This document shows positions 36,336 to 45,154 of a DNA stretch of 64,000 nt, piece by piece. How positions within the stretch are numbered: the first letter of the stretch is position 1; the number at the start of each line of letters is the position of its first letter. The DNA lies in assembly GCA_017458825.1 (NCBI GenBank), contig JAFSZX010000023.1, forward strand, positions 1-64,000. The letters are read 5' to 3'. The position numbers and the translations under genes were made by a program. The notes under the pieces are model-generated. The model did not search any database and had not been told where the DNA came from. It worked only from the letters and a program-made list of their open reading frames with translations. The DNA is from Oscillospiraceae bacterium. Lineage in GTDB: Bacteria; Bacillota; Clostridia; Oscillospirales; Oscillospiraceae.

Positions 36336-36696
36336 CCGCCTGTCCTCCTTCCCAAAGCTGTGTCCATTCCTGTTGCGTCATGCCCAGCGCACGCAGTTCG
36401 CGGATCAGCTCCGCCGCCCGCGCCGCCAGCTCCCGCCGCCGCGCCGCGCCGCTCTCACCGCCGCTTTCGGCAACGAAAGTGCCTTTGCCGCCCACCGAGT
36501 AGATGAACCCTTCCGCCTCCAGCTCCGCGTACGCACGGGCGATGGTGTTGGGGTTGATGGCAAGCTGTGTCGCCAGCTGCCGCACGGAGGGGATCTGATC
36601 GCCCTGCGCCAGAACGCCGGTGACCACCAGACGGCGTAAACCGTCCTTCACCTGCTGATAAATGGGACGGCTGTCCCGATAATCCAAACGGATCAT
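36301..36696 (-). CDS. GntR/YtrA family transcriptional regulator
   Basis: A 131-residue repressor: an N-terminal winged helix (RPIYQQVKDGLRRLV, SVRQLATQLAINPNTIARAY) and a short C-terminal helical tail, the YtrA subfamily that controls its own ABC operon. ATG 36696 follows AAGGAGG. The palindrome just upstream is the likely autoregulatory operator. Confidence 0.92.
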   Translation of the reverse strand: MIRLDYRDSRPIYQQVKDGLRRLVVTGVLAQGDQIPSVRQLATQLAINPNTIARAYAELEAEGFIYSVGGKGTFVAESGGESGAARRRELAARAAELIRELRALGMTQQEWTQLWEGGQADAYNEKSGQDL

Positions 36697-36717
36697 CCGC
36701 AGACCTCCTTTCAAAGG

Positions 36718-36738
36718 TGTACTAACCGTATTAGTACA
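36718..36738. promoter_or_regulatory. Probable operator of the GntR regulator
   Basis: The perfect inverted repeat TGTACTAA N5 TTAGTACA lies directly downstream of the -10 box, over the transcription start. Spacing and symmetry fit a dimeric YtrA-type repressor. Confidence 0.8.
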
Positions 36739-36741
36739 GTA

Positions 36742-36770
36742 AATATACCACGGTGCAAAACGGTTGTCAA
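36742..36770 (-). promoter_or_regulatory. GntR-ABC operon promoter
   Basis: Minus-strand TTGACA (36770-36765), 17 bp, TATATT (36747-36742). The operator follows within 4 bp. Confidence 0.85.
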
Positions 36771-36834
36771 GGGTGTATTTTTATTTGGGGGGAGGGCATA
36801 CTTTCCGTATCACGGAGAAAAGGAGGGAACGCGT

Positions 36835-37026
36835 GTGACAGCACAGGTGTTACAGGAAGCGTGCATCCAGTGCGGCTTGTGTCCGAGCATTTGCCCGGCG
36901 GTGTTCACGCTGCCTGGTAACGGCGGAAGCGCCCGCGCCGTTGAAGGCGAGATACCGCTTGAGCAGCAGATAGCGGCGCAGGAAGCGGCGCAAAGCTGCC
37001 CGGTGAGCGCCATTGTGATCCGCTGA
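36835..37026 (+). CDS. Small 4Fe-4S ferredoxin
   Basis: A 63-residue electron carrier. The cluster motif CIQCGLCPSICP (Cys10, 13, 16 and 20) is followed near the C-terminus by SCPVSAIVI, supplying the remote cysteine typical of single [4Fe-4S] ferredoxins; one cysteine is therefore spare. The start is GTG, with GGAGGG 5 bases ahead. It stands alone between the GntR operon and rpsO, so its redox partner cannot be inferred. Confidence 0.85.
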   Translation: MTAQVLQEACIQCGLCPSICPAVFTLPGNGGSARAVEGEIPLEQQIAAQEAAQSCPVSAIVIR

Positions 37027-37069
37027 AGGACAGGGGGCAAAAAATGTTGCTTTTTTGCAAAAATTTCCC

Positions 37070-37098
37070 TTTACAAATAAAAAAGTGTATGGTATCCT
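37070..37098 (+). promoter_or_regulatory. rpsO promoter
   Basis: TTTACA (37070-37075), 17 bp, TATCCT (37093-37098), about 110 bp before rpsO. The upstream AT-rich GCAAAAAA / TTTTTTGC pair (37037-37058) could end the ferredoxin transcript. Confidence 0.75.
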
Positions 37099-37211
37099 TA
37101 TAAAGCACGCATTTTGTGCTATGAAAATCGCCCCATACCTGTGTCGCGCGGATCATTCACCTGTCCCGCCACTCGGGATGCGGGCAAACAAAAAGAAAGG
37201 TGGAAACAACC

Positions 37212-37478
37212 ATGATGCAGAAAGAGCAGAAGACCTCTATCATTGAGGCGAACCGTACCCACGAGAGCGATACCGGGTCCCCCGAAGTGCAGGTAGCCAT
37301 CCTCACCGAGCGGATCAGCCAGCTCACCGCACATCTGAAGGTGCATCCCCACGACTTCCACAGCCGCCGCGGTATGCAGATGATGATCGGTAAGCGCCGC
37401 CGTCTGCTGGACTATCTGGCGAAGAAGGACATCGAGCGTTACCGCGCCCTGATCGCCAAGCTGGGTCTGCGTAAGTAA
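37212..37478 (+). CDS. rpsO: 30S ribosomal protein S15
   Basis: An 88-residue protein that binds the central domain of 16S rRNA. The signature [20 protein letters not shown] and [21 protein letters not shown] is complete. The ATG at 37212 is used with AAGGTGG about 8 bases ahead; a second ATG at 37215 is possible. pnp follows, as in most bacteria. Confidence 0.96.
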   Translation: MMQKEQKTSIIEANRTHESDTGSPEVQVAILTERISQLTAHLKVHPHDFHSRRGMQMMIGKRRRLLDYLAKKDIERYRALIAKLGLRK

Positions 37479-37490
37479 AACCGGAAAACA

Positions 37491-37520
37491 GGGTGGTGTG
37501 CCGTGCGCACCACCCTTCTT
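37491..37520 (+). terminator. Terminator or attenuator after rpsO
   Basis: The stem GGGTGGTG (37491-37498) / CACCACCC (37508-37515) is followed by TTCTTTC. The weak T-run suggests partial read-through into pnp. Confidence 0.7.
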
Positions 37521-37564
37521 TCACACATTCCCCCGCGCGCGGTGAGGCGCCGGCCTCCTTTAGA

Positions 37565-37605
37565 ACTTGAAGATCCGCCCTCCGGGCGAGGACGGATCTT
37601 CAAGT
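37565..37605 (+). promoter_or_regulatory. Long hairpin in the pnp leader
   Basis: The 13-bp perfect stem ACTTGAAGATCCG (37565-37577) / CGGATCTTCAAGT (37593-37605) encloses a small GCCC/GGGC hairpin, 54 bp before the pnp start. There is no T-run, so it is not a terminator. In enterobacteria a leader duplex cut by RNase III lets PNPase control its own mRNA; a similar role is inferred here. Confidence 0.6.
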
Positions 37606-37658
37606 GCTAAACGGCTTGCGTCTCCGCGAACTATACAGAAGAAAAAGGAGTATCAGCC

Positions 37659-39830
37659 ATGTCAACCATCATTACCCATCGGGAATTCCCGAAATACCGC
37701 AAGTACACCATGGATCTGGCGGGTCGGCCCCTCTCTCTGGAGGTGGGTAAGCTGGCAGAGCTTGCCAACGCCGCCGTTATGGTTACCTACGGCGAGACCA
37801 GCGTACTGTGCTGCGTGACCGCCGCACCCCGCCCCCGTGACGGCGTGGATTTCTTCCCCCTGAGCGTGGATTTTGAGGAGAAGCTCTACGCCGTGGGACG
37901 TATTCCCGGCAGCTTCAACCGCCGCGAAGGCCGTCCCGGTGAGAAGGGGATCTTGACCTCCCGCGTCATCGACCGCCCCATTCGCCCCCTGTTTCCCTAT
38001 GATTTCCGCAACGACGTGTCGGTGATGTGCACCGTCATGAGTATGGACAACGACTGCTCGCCGGAGATCGCCGCGCTGATCGGCACCTCCGCCGCGCTGG
38101 CGATTTCCGACATTCCCTGGAACGGGCCGGTAGGCGCGCTGAAGGTCGGTCTGGTGGACGGCAAGCTGGTGTTCAACCCCAACAGCGAGGAGCGCAAGGT
38201 CAGCGATCTGGACGTGACGGTGGTTTCCACCGCCCAGAAAGTGGTCATGATCGAAGCCGGCGCCAACGAAGTGCCTAACGACGTGATGTTCGAGGCGATC
38301 CGGTCCGCCCACGAGGAGAACCAGAAGCAGGTCGCCCTCATTCACCGCATGGTGGAGGAGATCGGCAAGCCCAAGTTCGAGTATCCCCACGCCGATTTCG
38401 ACCAGGCGCTGTTCGATAAGATCGTTGCCGCCACCATGGACGAGGCGAAAGCCGCCATGGATACCGACGATAAGAACGTCCGCGAGGCGCGCTGGAACGC
38501 GCTGATCGAGAAGTGGCACGAGCTGTTTTTGGCGGATCACCCCGATATGGATCAGTATCTGGACGAGATCACCTATAAGTTCCAGAAGAAGATCGTCAAG
38601 GCGTGGCTTTTGGAAGGTCACCGTGTGGACGGGCGCGCCAAGAACGAGATCCGTCCGCTTTCCGCAGAGGTCGGCGTTCTGCCCCGGGTACACGGCTCCG
38701 GTCTCTTTACCCGCGGTCAGACCCAGGTGCTGTCCGTCGCCACGCTGGATACCCTGTCCGCCAACCAGAAGCTGGACACCATCTGGGAGGAAACGGAAAA
38801 GCGGTATATGCACCATTACAACTTCCCCGGCTATTCCGTGGGCGAGGCGAAAGCCGCCCGTTCCCCCGGTCGTCGGGAGATCGGTCACGGCGCGCTGGCA
38901 GAGCGTGCGCTTTTGCCGGTGATCCCGCCGGTGGAGGAGTTCCCCTACGCCATCCGCGTGGTGTCGGAAGTGGTTTCCTCCAACGGTTCCACGTCTCAGG
39001 GCTCCATCTGCGGCTCCACGCTGGCGCTGATGGACGCCGGCGTGCCCATCAAGGCGCCGGTAGCCGGCATTTCCTGCGGTCTGATTCAGGATGACGACGG
39101 CTCGTTCACCACGTTTATCGACATTCAGGGCGTGGAGGATTTCCACGGCGAGATGGACTTCAAAGTGGCAGGTACCAAGAAGGGTATCACCGCGATCCAG
39201 ATGGATCTGAAGAACGACGGTTTGACCATGGAGATCATCCGCAACGCGCTGGATATTACCTATGACGCACGGGTACAGATCCTTGACCAGATCATGCTGC
39301 CGGTGATCGCCGAGCCGCGGCCGGAGGTCAGCCCCTACGCGCCCAAGATGATCACCATGCACATCGATCCCGATAAGATCCGCGACGTGATCGGCAAGGG
39401 CGGCAGTGTGATCCAGAAGATCGTGGCGGAATCCGGCGCCAAGGTGGATATTGACGAGGACGGCACCATCCATATCGCCTCCCCCAACGCGGAGAGCTGT
39501 GAGATGGCGAAGAAGTTCATCGACGAGATCGTGTTCGTTCCCGAAGTGGGTCAGCTGTACTACGGTCGCGTCATCAGCTACCTCACCAGTAAGCAGAACA
39601 ACGCCCAGCTGGGCGCGTTCATCGAGCTGGCACCGGGCAAGGACGGTCTGTGCCACATCTCCAAGGTGTGCGATAAGCGCATCGACAAGGTGGAGGACGT
39701 GTTGAAGATCGGCGATATGACGTGGGTCAAGGTCGTGGAGATCGACGAGAAGGGCCGCGTGAACCTCAGCCGCAAGGACGCCTTGAAAGAGGTCGCCGAG
39801 CGGGAAGCCAACGGCGAGACGTTGGGCTGA
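37659..39830 (+). CDS. pnp: Polynucleotide phosphorylase
   Basis: Trimeric 3'-5' phosphorolytic exoribonuclease of mRNA decay. The 723-residue protein has two RNase PH domains (the second with [19 protein letters not shown] and the catalytic region [13 protein letters not shown]), a KH domain ([15 protein letters not shown]) and an S1 domain ([22 protein letters not shown], with LCHISKV). GGAG precedes the ATG. It lies downstream of rpsO with a structured leader. Confidence 0.97.
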   Translation: MSTIITHREFPKYRKYTMDLAGRPLSLEVGKLAELANAAVMVTYGETSVLCCVTAAPRPRDGVDFFPLSVDFEEKLYAVGRIPGSFNRREGRPGEKGILTSRVIDRPIRPLFPYDFRNDVSVMCTVMSMDNDCSPEIAALIGTSAALAISDIPWNGPVGALKVGLVDGKLVFNPNSEERKVSDLDVTVVSTAQKVVMIEAGANEVPNDVMFEAIRSAHEENQKQVALIHRMVEEIGKPKFEYPHADFDQALFDKIVAATMDEAKAAMDTDDKNVREARWNALIEKWHELFLADHPDMDQYLDEITYKFQKKIVKAWLLEGHRVDGRAKNEIRPLSAEVGVLPRVHGSGLFTRGQTQVLSVATLDTLSANQKLDTIWEETEKRYMHHYNFPGYSVGEAKAARSPGRREIGHGALAERALLPVIPPVEEFPYAIRVVSEVVSSNGSTSQGSICGSTLALMDAGVPIKAPVAGISCGLIQDDDGSFTTFIDIQGVEDFHGEMDFKVAGTKKGITAIQMDLKNDGLTMEIIRNALDITYDARVQILDQIMLPVIAEPRPEVSPYAPKMITMHIDPDKIRDVIGKGGSVIQKIVAESGAKVDIDEDGTIHIASPNAESCEMAKKFIDEIVFVPEVGQLYYGRVISYLTSKQNNAQLGAFIELAPGKDGLCHISKVCDKRIDKVEDVLKIGDMTWVKVVEIDEKGRVNLSRKDALKEVAEREANGETLG

Positions 39831-39938
39831 AAAACGAGTGACAGCCGTTGAACGGGTTAAAATATGCGGCTTACCGCATTTCCTGTCAAACCGTTTTGTT
39901 ATTGCAATACAGTGCAAAACCAGAGAGGAGGTGTGGTG

Positions 39939-40502
39939 ATGCGGCGTATGTCAGAGAAGGAGATCCGTCGGCGCTTGATTCCTACGCTTTTCACAGCCGC
40001 CGTTTTCTTTCTACTTGGCATTGGGCTGTTTTTGCAGCCCACCACCACATCTTCCGCACTTTACCGCGATTTGATTGCTTCGGAGGAAACAGTTGCGGCG
40101 CTTCATTGGAGACTTACCGTGCGAGGCATTTCTCCGTGTCTTACCACGGAGGGCGGCACCGTCTATATCCTGACAGGTAAATATGACGCCGCGGCGATCT
40201 CGGATATTTTCGTTGCGGGCGATTCGGTTACGGTTCGTTTTTATCAGGATACCATAGGCCGCTGGTTGGGGTGGCGCTATGCCGGCCAAATAGAGGCGGA
40301 TGGCGCGGCAGTAGTTGCCTATGCTTATTCTCCGGTGATCGGTAGTCTTTGGCGGAACGTGCTGGCTACGGTGGCTTTAGCCGTGGCACTGTTGATGGCT
40401 TGGTCCGGCTGGATAACTGCCGAATCCCAGCGGAGGCAGGAAGCGCTGCGAGATCGGCGTATCCGGCGTAAATACGGTCGTGTCGGAAAAACTCGCGGCT
40501 GA
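39939..40502 (+). CDS. Membrane-anchored protein, unknown
   Basis: The family was not recognised. The 187-residue product has a basic start (RRMSEKEIRRR), a membrane segment (LIPTLFTAAVFFLLGIGLFL), an extracytoplasmic stretch of about 100 residues with mixed beta character, a second membrane segment (NVLATVALAVALLMAWSGWI) and a strongly basic tail (RRQEALRDRRIRRKYGR). ATG 39939 has GAGGAGG ahead of it. It follows pnp by 108 bp. Confidence 0.65.
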   Translation: MRRMSEKEIRRRLIPTLFTAAVFFLLGIGLFLQPTTTSSALYRDLIASEETVAALHWRLTVRGISPCLTTEGGTVYILTGKYDAAAISDIFVAGDSVTVRFYQDTIGRWLGWRYAGQIEADGAAVVAYAYSPVIGSLWRNVLATVALAVALLMAWSGWITAESQRRQEALRDRRIRRKYGRVGKTRG

Positions 40503-40537
40503 CGGACAACGCAGCGCGGCGGTAACATACAAACTTA

Positions 40538-40682
40538 CAGGACGGGCGCTTGCCCGTCCTGCTCGTTTGTACAAAGGTGCTTGCCGTATCATGAGAAGCC
40601 ATTTTTTACACGTAATACGGATTCGGCTTCAGCAAAATGGCAATCAGATCAATGAACCATCCTATGCCGAAAAATCCTGCCG
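40538..40682. repeat. 145 bp direct repeat, left copy
   Basis: Matches 41864-42008 at a constant distance of 1326 bp, with only a few differences (hairpin loop GCTT for AAAT, and three single changes). It contains the hairpin CAGGACGGGC / GCCCGTCCTG and the 3' end of a TM2-protein gene. The pair encloses the 3-hydroxyacyl-CoA dehydrogenase gene. Confidence 0.95.
40606..40682 (-). pseudogene. 3' fragment of a TM2-domain protein gene
   Basis: Read on the minus strand this encodes [18 protein letters not shown] and the closing PYYV-stop, the same last 25 codons as the intact gene at 41932-42348 with one residue change (Leu to Phe). The rest of the gene is absent, so it is a duplicated remnant. 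Confidence 0.88.
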
Positions 40683-40747
40683 CCGAAGGTGCACCCCTTC
40701 GCAATAAAAAAATATTGTCACAATGATAATTTTTTTGCAAAAAAAGC

Positions 40748-40776
40748 TTGACCCGGCAGGCTGTATCCCGTATGCT
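40748..40776 (+). promoter_or_regulatory. Promoter of the 3-hydroxyacyl-CoA dehydrogenase gene
   Basis: TTGACC (40748-40753), 17 bp, TATGCT (40771-40776), lying 33 bp before the start. It lies in the non-repeated part of the segment. Confidence 0.8.
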
Positions 40777-40808
40777 GGTAGTATTCTGAAAAGGGAGTGT
40801 GTGTTTTT

Positions 40809-41780
40809 ATGTCTTCTATCAAAAAGGTCGTCGTGGCCGGCGGCGGCGTGCTGGGCTCTCAGATCGCGTTTCAGGCGGCGTACTGCGGGTTTGACGTAAC
40901 CATCTGGCTGCGCAGCGAGGGCAGCATCGGCCGCACCCAGCCCAAGCTGGACAAGCTGAAGGACACCTATCTGGACGCCATCGAAGCCATGAAGACGGTG
41001 GAAAGCCCCGTCGATCCCAAGTGGTGCCGCGGCATTGCGGAGTTCGGCGCCTTTGACGCCGAAGCGTGCCGGGCAAAAGCAGAGACCGCTTACAGCGGTC
41101 TGAAACTGGAGCTGGATCTGGCCAAGGCCGTCAGCGACGCGGATCTGGTCATCGAATCCATGGCGGAGGTGGCAGCCGAGAAAATGGCGTTTTTCACCCG
41201 TCTGGCGCCGCTGCTGCCGGAAAAAACGCTGCTGGTGACCAACTCTTCCTCCCTGTTGCCCTCCTCCTTCACTAAGGCCACCGGCCGCCCCGGCAAGTAC
41301 CTCGCCCTGCACTTTGCCAATTCCATCTGGAAGCAGAACATCGCCGAGGTGATGTCGCAGGCCGAAACCGCGCCGGCGTCCTTTGACGCGGTCATGGACT
41401 TTGCCCAGGAGATCCGCATGATCCCCCTGCCGGTGAACAAGGAAAAGGCGGGCTACCTGCTCAACTCCCTGCTGATCCCGTTTTTGCTCTCCGGTCTTGA
41501 CCTGGTGGCCAACGGCGTTTCCGATCCCGAGAGCGTCGACAAGGCGTGGAAGCTGGGCACCGGCGCGCCCCGCGGGCCGTTTGAGATCTTTGACGTGGTG
41601 GGTCTGACCACTGCCTTCAACATCGTGGAAAAGTATCAGAAGGTGCCGGGGATCATTGACCCGCTGCTGAAGAAGATGATGCTGCCCTACAATTTCAAGG
41701 CGCAGAAGGCCCTGCTGAAAAAGTATATTGACGCGGGCAAGATGGGCCGCGCTTCGGGCGAGGGCTTCTACAAGTATTGA
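40809..41780 (+). CDS. 3-hydroxyacyl-CoA dehydrogenase family protein
   Basis: NAD-dependent dehydrogenase of 323 residues that interconverts 3-hydroxyacyl-CoA and 3-ketoacyl-CoA. The N-terminal Rossmann domain has VVVAGGGVLGSQIAFQAA; TNSSSLLPSSF and the catalytic-His region LHFANSIWKQN follow, where the usual His-Phe-X-N-P context is altered. The C-terminal helical domain has NKEKAGYLLNSLLIPFL and ends GRASGEGFYKY. ATG 40809 is preceded by GGGAG. It is a monocistronic gene with its own promoter, bracketed by 145 bp direct repeats. No other butyrate or beta-oxidation genes lie nearby. Confidence 0.9.
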   Translation: MSSIKKVVVAGGGVLGSQIAFQAAYCGFDVTIWLRSEGSIGRTQPKLDKLKDTYLDAIEAMKTVESPVDPKWCRGIAEFGAFDAEACRAKAETAYSGLKLELDLAKAVSDADLVIESMAEVAAEKMAFFTRLAPLLPEKTLLVTNSSSLLPSSFTKATGRPGKYLALHFANSIWKQNIAEVMSQAETAPASFDAVMDFAQEIRMIPLPVNKEKAGYLLNSLLIPFLLSGLDLVANGVSDPESVDKAWKLGTGAPRGPFEIFDVVGLTTAFNIVEKYQKVPGIIDPLLKKMMLPYNFKAQKALLKKYIDAGKMGRASGEGFYKY

Positions 41781-41863
41781 TGCCCTCCCGCCTCATTCCC
41801 CGCCGCCACACAGCGGCGGCCTACCGCAGGCGTTATATAAAATTGAGCCATACCGCAAAGCAG

Positions 41864-42390
<527 letters not shown>

Positions 42391-42392
42391 CT

Positions 42393-42421
42393 ATTTTAGA
42401 TAATATCTATCTAAAAGTCAA
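42393..42421 (-). promoter_or_regulatory. TM2-gene promoter with palindromic operator
   Basis: Minus-strand TTGACT (42421-42416), 17 bp, TAAAAT (42398-42393). The inverted repeat TTTTAGATA N5 TATCTAAAA (42394-42416) fills the spacer and covers the -10, so a regulator bound there would shut the promoter. The divergent XRE gene is the obvious candidate. Confidence 0.7.
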
Positions 42422-42478
42422 TAGATAATTTTTGTCTACGCTACCATGTGTACATACTACCGACAGGAGATGATATGC

Positions 42479-42691
42479 ATGGACAGCCGCATCAGGGATC
42501 TGCGGGAGGATCACGATCTGACGCAACAGCAACTCGCCGACCACCTTGGCATTACCCAGCGCAAATACAGCTACGTGGAAACGGAAACCCAGCCCCTTAC
42601 CGCCGAACTGCTCATAAAGCTGGCAGATTTTTACCATGTCAGCATCGATTATCTGCTGCGGCAGACCAACAATCCCCAAAGAAATCTATAA
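42479..42691 (+). CDS. XRE-family helix-turn-helix regulator
   Basis: A 70-residue DNA-binding protein consisting almost only of the Cro/C1-type helix-turn-helix: IRDLREDHDLTQQQLADHLG, ITQRKYSYVETETQPLTAEL and the closing IKLADFYHVSIDYLL. ATG 42479 has AGGAG 9 bases ahead; the earlier ATG at 42470 touches the ribosome-binding site. Nearby TTAGATA-type palindromes on both sides are possible targets. Confidence 0.88.
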   Translation: MDSRIRDLREDHDLTQQQLADHLGITQRKYSYVETETQPLTAELLIKLADFYHVSIDYLLRQTNNPQRNL

Positions 42692-42717
42692 ACAACCGGG
42701 ATTTTTTCAAGCGCCGC

Positions 42718-42758
42718 TTGACACGCCTGTATCTAATATGCTATATTAGATACAGGCG
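42718..42758 (+). promoter_or_regulatory. Promoter covered by a 15-bp-arm palindrome
   Basis: TTGACA (42718-42723) and TATATT (42742-42747) are 18 bp apart. The perfect inverted repeat CGCCTGTATCTAATA (42724-42738) / TATTAGATACAGGCG (42744-42758) fills the spacer and the -10. As no T-run follows, an operator is more likely than a terminator for the XRE gene. It faces mnmE. Confidence 0.6.
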
Positions 42759-42800
42759 AAATTCATATTATTTTTGTCGAATGGCGGCGAAAAACAGTTC

Positions 42801-42829
42801 TTTCCAACAGAGGCGTTTTGTGGTATACT
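42801..42829 (+). promoter_or_regulatory. mnmE proximal promoter
   Basis: TTTCCA (42801-42806), 17 bp, TATACT (42824-42829) preceded by TGG (extended -10), 47 bp before mnmE. Confidence 0.65.
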
Positions 42830-42876
42830 GCCTGTGAAAGAGACACCAGCGCTGTCGGGAAAGGAGAAACGCCGCC

Positions 42877-44241
42877 ATGTCTGACACCATTGCCGCCATT
42901 GCCACCGCTTCGGCGGTGAGCGCCGTTGGCATCGTGCGATTGTCCGGCGCGGAGGCGTTTTCCGCCGCGGAGGCGGTGTTTCGCCCGAAAAGCGGCAAGC
43001 CCCTCTCGGCGATTCCGGCGAGAACGATGGTGTTCGGCGACGTGCTGGATCGCGCCGGACGCGTAATAGATCAAGGGTTGGCGGTGCTGTTTCCGGCGCC
43101 CAACAGCTATACGGGCGAGGATTGCGCCGAACTTCACTGTCACGGCTCGCCGGTGGTGCTGGACGAATGCTTGCGCGCGCTGTTCGCCGCGGGAGCAAGA
43201 CAGGCGACCGCCGGAGAATTTACGCGCCGTGCCTTTTTGAACGGACGGATGGATCTGGTGCAGGCGGAGGCGGTGGCGGATCTGATCGACGCGCTCACGC
43301 CGGACGCCGCCTGCCACGCGGCGGCACAGCTTTCAGGTACCATCAGCCGCACGGTGGACGCCGTATATGAAGACGTTCTGGCGCTGATCAGCCGGTTTTA
43401 CGCGGTGGTGGATTACCCCGACGAGGATATTACGCCCCACACACGGGCGGAGATGACCGCACTGCTGGAAAAGAGCATCGACGCGCTGGAGGCGCTGGGT
43501 GGCACATTTTCCCGGGGCAGTATCGTGCGCCAAGGGCTGCCGGCGGTACTGCTGGGAAAGCCGAACGTGGGAAAATCCTCGCTGTTGAACGCACTGTTGG
43601 GCTACGACCGCGCCATTGTTACGGCGGTGGCAGGCACCACGCGGGACACGGTGGCGGAAACGGTGCGATTGAACGGACTCCTTTTGCGCCTGACCGACAC
43701 CGCCGGGATCCGTACCGCCGACGACGAGGTGGAACGGCAGGGGGTGGAGCGGAGTCTCGCGGCGGCGCGGGAGGCGGAGCTTGCCCTGCTGGTGCTGGAC
43801 GGCTCGGCGCCCCTTACGGCGGAGGACGAACGGGTCGCCGCCGCGGCGCTGGCGGCGCCGAAGCATATTACGGTTTTAAATAAATCCGATCTGCCCTGTC
43901 GGGTGGACGTCGCGGCACTGAGGGAGCGGTTCGGCACGGTGATTCCGGTCAGTGCCGCCAACGGGGACGGTTTGGACGAGTTGTGCCGCGCCGTTACCGC
44001 GCTCTATCCCGCGCCCTCCGCGCCCGGGACGCTGTTGACCAACGCCCGACAGTACGGCGCGGTACAGCGGGCTTGCGAGGCGCTGAAAAACGCGTCGGGT
44101 GCGCTTGCCGGCGGCATGACGCCGGACGCGGCGCTGACAGATGCGGAAGAGGCGCTCTCGGCGCTGGGAGAGGTGAACGGCCGCGCCGTACGGGAGGACG
44201 TGGTTTCCGCGATCTTCTCCCGATTCTGCGTAGGAAAATAG
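42877..44241 (+). CDS. mnmE: tRNA modification GTPase MnmE (TrmE)
   Basis: Works with MnmG to put the (carboxymethyl)aminomethyl group on U34 of tRNAs. The 454-residue protein has an N-terminal folate-binding domain (GIVRLSG, YTGEDCAELHCHG), a helical domain holding the G domain (GKPNVGKSSLLNALLG, the AGTTRDTV loop, DTAGIR, NKSD) and the C-terminal FCVGK with the required cysteine. AAAGGAG precedes the ATG. The partner mnmG is not in this window. Confidence 0.96.
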   Translation: MSDTIAAIATASAVSAVGIVRLSGAEAFSAAEAVFRPKSGKPLSAIPARTMVFGDVLDRAGRVIDQGLAVLFPAPNSYTGEDCAELHCHGSPVVLDECLRALFAAGARQATAGEFTRRAFLNGRMDLVQAEAVADLIDALTPDAACHAAAQLSGTISRTVDAVYEDVLALISRFYAVVDYPDEDITPHTRAEMTALLEKSIDALEALGGTFSRGSIVRQGLPAVLLGKPNVGKSSLLNALLGYDRAIVTAVAGTTRDTVAETVRLNGLLLRLTDTAGIRTADDEVERQGVERSLAAAREAELALLVLDGSAPLTAEDERVAAAALAAPKHITVLNKSDLPCRVDVAALRERFGTVIPVSAANGDGLDELCRAVTALYPAPSAPGTLLTNARQYGAVQRACEALKNASGALAGGMTPDAALTDAEEALSALGEVNGRAVREDVVSAIFSRFCVGK

Positions 44242-44281
44242 GAACGACGAGTGATAAAACCATACAGGAGGCTTACATACC

Positions 44282-45154
44282 ATGCGCGACTATGTGATGA
44301 TGACCGACAGCTGCTGTGACTTGACAGAGGAGATGGTACGCCAGCTGGGACTGGTCGTTCTGCCGCTGACAATGCACATGGACGGCGAGGAATACCCCAA
44401 CTACCCCGACGGACGCGCCATCACCGACGAGGAGTTTTACCGCCGTTTGCGCGCCGGAAAGCGCGCGACCACCTCGGCGGTGAATATCGGTCAGTTTGAA
44501 GAGCAGATGCGCGCCGTACTGGGCGAGGGCAAGGACGTGGTCTGCGTATGCTTTTCCTCCGCGCTGTCCACCACCTATCAGTCGGCGTGTATCGCCGCCG
44601 ATACGGTGCGCGAGGAGTATCCCGACGGACAGATCTTCGTGGTGGACTCCCTTTGCGCCTCCCGGGGGCAGGGACTGCTTCTCTATCTGGCGGCGCAGGA
44701 GAAGAAAAAAGGACTGTCCGCCCACGAGTTGGTGCAGTGGATCGAAAACAAAAAGCTCCATATCTGCCACTGGTTCACAGTGGGCGATCTGAATTTCCTC
44801 AAACGGGGCGGCCGCCTCTCCGCCGGCGCGGCACTGTTGGGAACGATGCTCGCCATCAAGCCGGTGATGCATACCTCCAACGAGGGGAAGCTGGTGCCCA
44901 TGGGCAAGGTGCGCGGGCGCAAAGCCAGCTTGAAAGCGCTGATCGACAAGGTGGGCGAGCTGGGCGTGGCGCTGAAAGAGCAGGTCATGTTTATCTGCCA
45001 TGCCGACTGTCTGGAGGAGGCAAAAGCCGTCGCCCGTGAATTGAAGGCGCGCTACGGCGTTCGGGAGGTCTATATCCACTACATCGGGCCGGTCATCGGC
45101 AGCCATACGGGACCGGACACCATGGGGCTGTTCTTTGTGGGACGGGAGCGGTAA
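44282..45154 (+). CDS. DegV family fatty-acid binding protein
   Basis: A 290-residue DegV protein; the family (FakB in staphylococci) carries a fatty acid for phosphorylation by FakA. It shows the start YVMMTDSCCDLTEE, the TTSAVNIGQFEEQM loop, SSALSTTYQSA and the C-terminal FTVGDLNFLKRGGRLS and GPVIGSHTGPDTMGLFF. The stop overlaps the prmA start by one base. No fakA-like gene is nearby. Confidence 0.92.
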   Translation: MRDYVMMTDSCCDLTEEMVRQLGLVVLPLTMHMDGEEYPNYPDGRAITDEEFYRRLRAGKRATTSAVNIGQFEEQMRAVLGEGKDVVCVCFSSALSTTYQSACIAADTVREEYPDGQIFVVDSLCASRGQGLLLYLAAQEKKKGLSAHELVQWIENKKLHICHWFTVGDLNFLKRGGRLSAGAALLGTMLAIKPVMHTSNEGKLVPMGKVRGRKASLKALIDKVGELGVALKEQVMFICHADCLEEAKAVARELKARYGVREVYIHYIGPVIGSHTGPDTMGLFFVGRER

